Shown here piece after piece: positions 62,746 to 64,000 of a DNA stretch of 64,000 nucleotides; position 1 is the stretch's first letter, and each line of letters begins with the position of its first letter. The stretch is from a bacterium D16-50 (GTDB taxonomy: Bacteria > Bacillota > Clostridia > Lachnospirales > Lachnospiraceae). The stretch covers positions 1 to 64,000 of the forward strand of contig RAZA01000010.1 of assembly GCA_003612485.1 (NCBI GenBank), in the 5' to 3' direction. The notes beneath the pieces were generated by a model, which ran no database searches, had not been told where the DNA came from, and saw only the letters and a program-made list of their open reading frames with translations. The position numbers were made by a program, and so were the translations under genes.

Positions 62746-63473
62746 ATAATCCATGACAGCACTGTCATTCCGGCGGTCTCGGTCCTGAGAATACGTCTGC
62801 CCAGCGTGATGGGCTCCAGCCCCTTGTCCAGCGCCAGATTAATCTCCGATTCCTCAAAGCCTCCCTCCGGCCCTATGAACAAAGCAATATCCTGCCCCGG
62901 CTGGATTCTCTCCAGCAAACTTCTGGTCTTGCCCATATCCTCCGCCAGTTCATAGGGAATCAGCCGGACATCCATCCCTGAAGCCCGCTCCACAGCCTCG
63001 AAAAAGCTTGACACTTGTGTCACTTTCGGCACTGCGGCCCTCTTGCTCTGTTTTGCCGCCGCCTCCGCGATGCTCTGCCACCGGGCCGTCTTTGACCCGG
63101 CCTTTTTCTGGTCCAGCTTCACCACGCATCGCTTTGACGCTACGGGGATGATCTCCCAGACTCCCAGCTCCACAGCCTTCTGGACAATCAGCTCCATCTT
63201 GTCCCCCTTGGGAAGGGCCTGAAAAAGGTAGATCCGGGACGACAGCTCCACGGCGCTCTCCTGAATAAAGCGCAGCTGGCAGAGTATCCGATCCTCCTCC
63301 ATGGAGACGATTGCACAGCGGTATTCCTTCCCGTCCTGCCCGGTGCTGACCCCGATTTCCTCCCCTATCTTCATTCGCAGCACGTTTCTGATATGGTTCA
63401 CATCCGGCCCAAAAATAATGACTCTCTTGTCAGGTATGCTGATTTGACCTGCCTCCACAAAAAATTGATACAT
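62727..63473 (-). CDS. rsmE: 16S rRNA (uracil1498-N3)-methyltransferase
   Basis: A 248-residue SPOUT-family enzyme. It begins MYQFFVEAGQI. The N-terminal PUA-like domain is followed by QKAVELGVWEIIPVASKRC (about 100), the SAM-knot segment IALFIGPEGGFEESE (about 195) and LGRRILRTETAGMTVL near the end. GTGAGGAGGGAC precedes the ATG used. It follows prmA, a common pairing. Confidence 0.95.
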   Translation of the reverse strand: MYQFFVEAGQISIPDKRVIIFGPDVNHIRNVLRMKIGEEIGVSTGQDGKEYRCAIVSMEEDRILCQLRFIQESAVELSSRIYLFQALPKGDKMELIVQKAVELGVWEIIPVASKRCVVKLDQKKAGSKTARWQSIAEAAAKQSKRAAVPKVTQVSSFFEAVERASGMDVRLIPYELAEDMGKTRSLLERIQPGQDIALFIGPEGGFEESEINLALDKGLEPITLGRRILRTETAGMTVLSWIMYLLER

Positions 63474-63565
63474 GTCCCTCCTCACAACGCCACTATACCG
63501 CGTTCTCACTGCTTCCTGAGACTTAGCTGCCTACTGCTCTTCAGGTCTTGACTGCCCCTGCCTTC

Positions 63566-64000
63566 CTACTGCTCCCTGAAGCCCTTGCGCCCCGTGACGC
63601 TGACCCATTCGCCCTGACGGTTGACCTCCACTACCTCCAGCCCTGCGGCCCTCACCGCCGCAGTCACTGCAGCCTCCTTATCATCAATGATTCCGGAAGT
63701 GATATAAATGCCGCCTTCCTTCAGCTGGTCAACCACCACCGGCGTCAGCGCCACCAGCACGTCAGCCAAAATGTTGGCCACCACGATGTCATAGCATCCG
63801 TGGCCCACTCTATCCTGCACCTCTTTGTCCGTAATGATATTGCCGATCATCATCTCGAACCGGGAAGGGTCGATGCCGTTAGCAGCGCAGTTCTGCTCCA
63901 CCGCCTCCACAGCGCAAATGTCCAGATCCGTTCCCACCGCATGGTCCGCCCCGAACATCAGTGACAAGATCGCCAGAATTCCGCTCCCCGTCCCCACGTC
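63566..64000 (-). CDS. prmA: Ribosomal protein L11 methyltransferase (partial, C-terminal part)
   Basis: The last 144 residues of a methyltransferase whose start lies beyond the right edge. It opens inside the SAM motif DVGTGSGILAILSLM. It continues with GTDLDICAVEAVEQN and the catalytic-site DIVVANILADVLVAL, and ends near VNRQGEWVSVTGRK. PrmA methylates L11. rsmE follows 92 bases later. Confidence 0.92.
   Translation of the reverse strand, partial: DVGTGSGILAILSLMFGADHAVGTDLDICAVEAVEQNCAANGIDPSRFEMMIGNIITDKEVQDRVGHGCYDIVVANILADVLVALTPVVVDQLKEGGIYITSGIIDDKEAAVTAAVRAAGLEVVEVNRQGEWVSVTGRKGFREQ

Overview
The window reads as the chromosome of an anaerobic Gram-positive Clostridia, most likely a Lachnospiraceae. 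Nearly all housekeeping genes lie on the minus strand, ribosome binding sites are strong (AGGAGG), and the gene blocks dnaX-ybaB-recR, ricT-trmN6-rsmI and ireB-ruvX-DUF1292-fur-rnj-trmR-U32 follow Firmicutes order. The family assignment is inference from protein resemblance and gene order, since no searches could be run.

Layout. 1-320: upstream edge of what is probably an rRNA operon leaving the window on the minus strand. 320-8106: minus-strand genes from pfkA through dnaX, ybaB, recR and galM to a LysM membrane protein, a beta-propeller-like membrane protein and a CvpA-like protein. 8297-8384: tRNA-Ser(CGA). 8539-18726: a visibly AT-richer accessory block directly behind that tRNA. It holds a minus-strand set (response regulator, histidine kinase, two lipoproteins, ABC ATPase, two permeases, the second fused to a lipoprotein-like domain) and a divergent plus-strand operon of two small unknown proteins, an ArsR-type regulator and a P-loop kinase-like protein. 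18849-20824: ECF sigma factor and membrane anti-sigma-like protein.

21155-29773: carbohydrate genes: hexapeptide acyltransferase, PfkB-family sugar kinase, sulfatase, two Gfo/Idh/MocA dehydrogenases, two TIM-barrel isomerase/epimerases and an AraC regulator. 29820-32562: AI-2E-family membrane protein, a small membrane protein and a prolyl-tRNA editing gene broken by an in-frame TGA. 32779-39431: sugar ABC importer (lipoprotein and two permeases, no ATPase) divergent from a YesN/YesM-type two-component system.

39632-43093: rsmI, trmN6 and ricT, the last with a 16-copy hexapeptide repeat. 43253-48491: a partial type IV pilus-like cluster (pilT, four small membrane proteins, pilC, transglutaminase lipoprotein). 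49095-49166: tRNA-Gln(CTG). 49442-58099: glutamine synthetase III, peptidase U32, acetyltransferase, trmR, an MltG-like fragment, RNase J, Fur, DUF1292, ruvX and ireB. 58203-64000: mtaB, an HPr-like protein without the catalytic histidine, thiI, cysteine desulfurase, a 69-bp tandem repeat, rsmE and the end of prmA.

The best candidate for an undescribed system is 8539-17048. A two-component system and its probable target operon share a promoter-operator of identical spacing, and the output is an ABC exporter-like complex with three surface-exposed domains, one fused to the permease.
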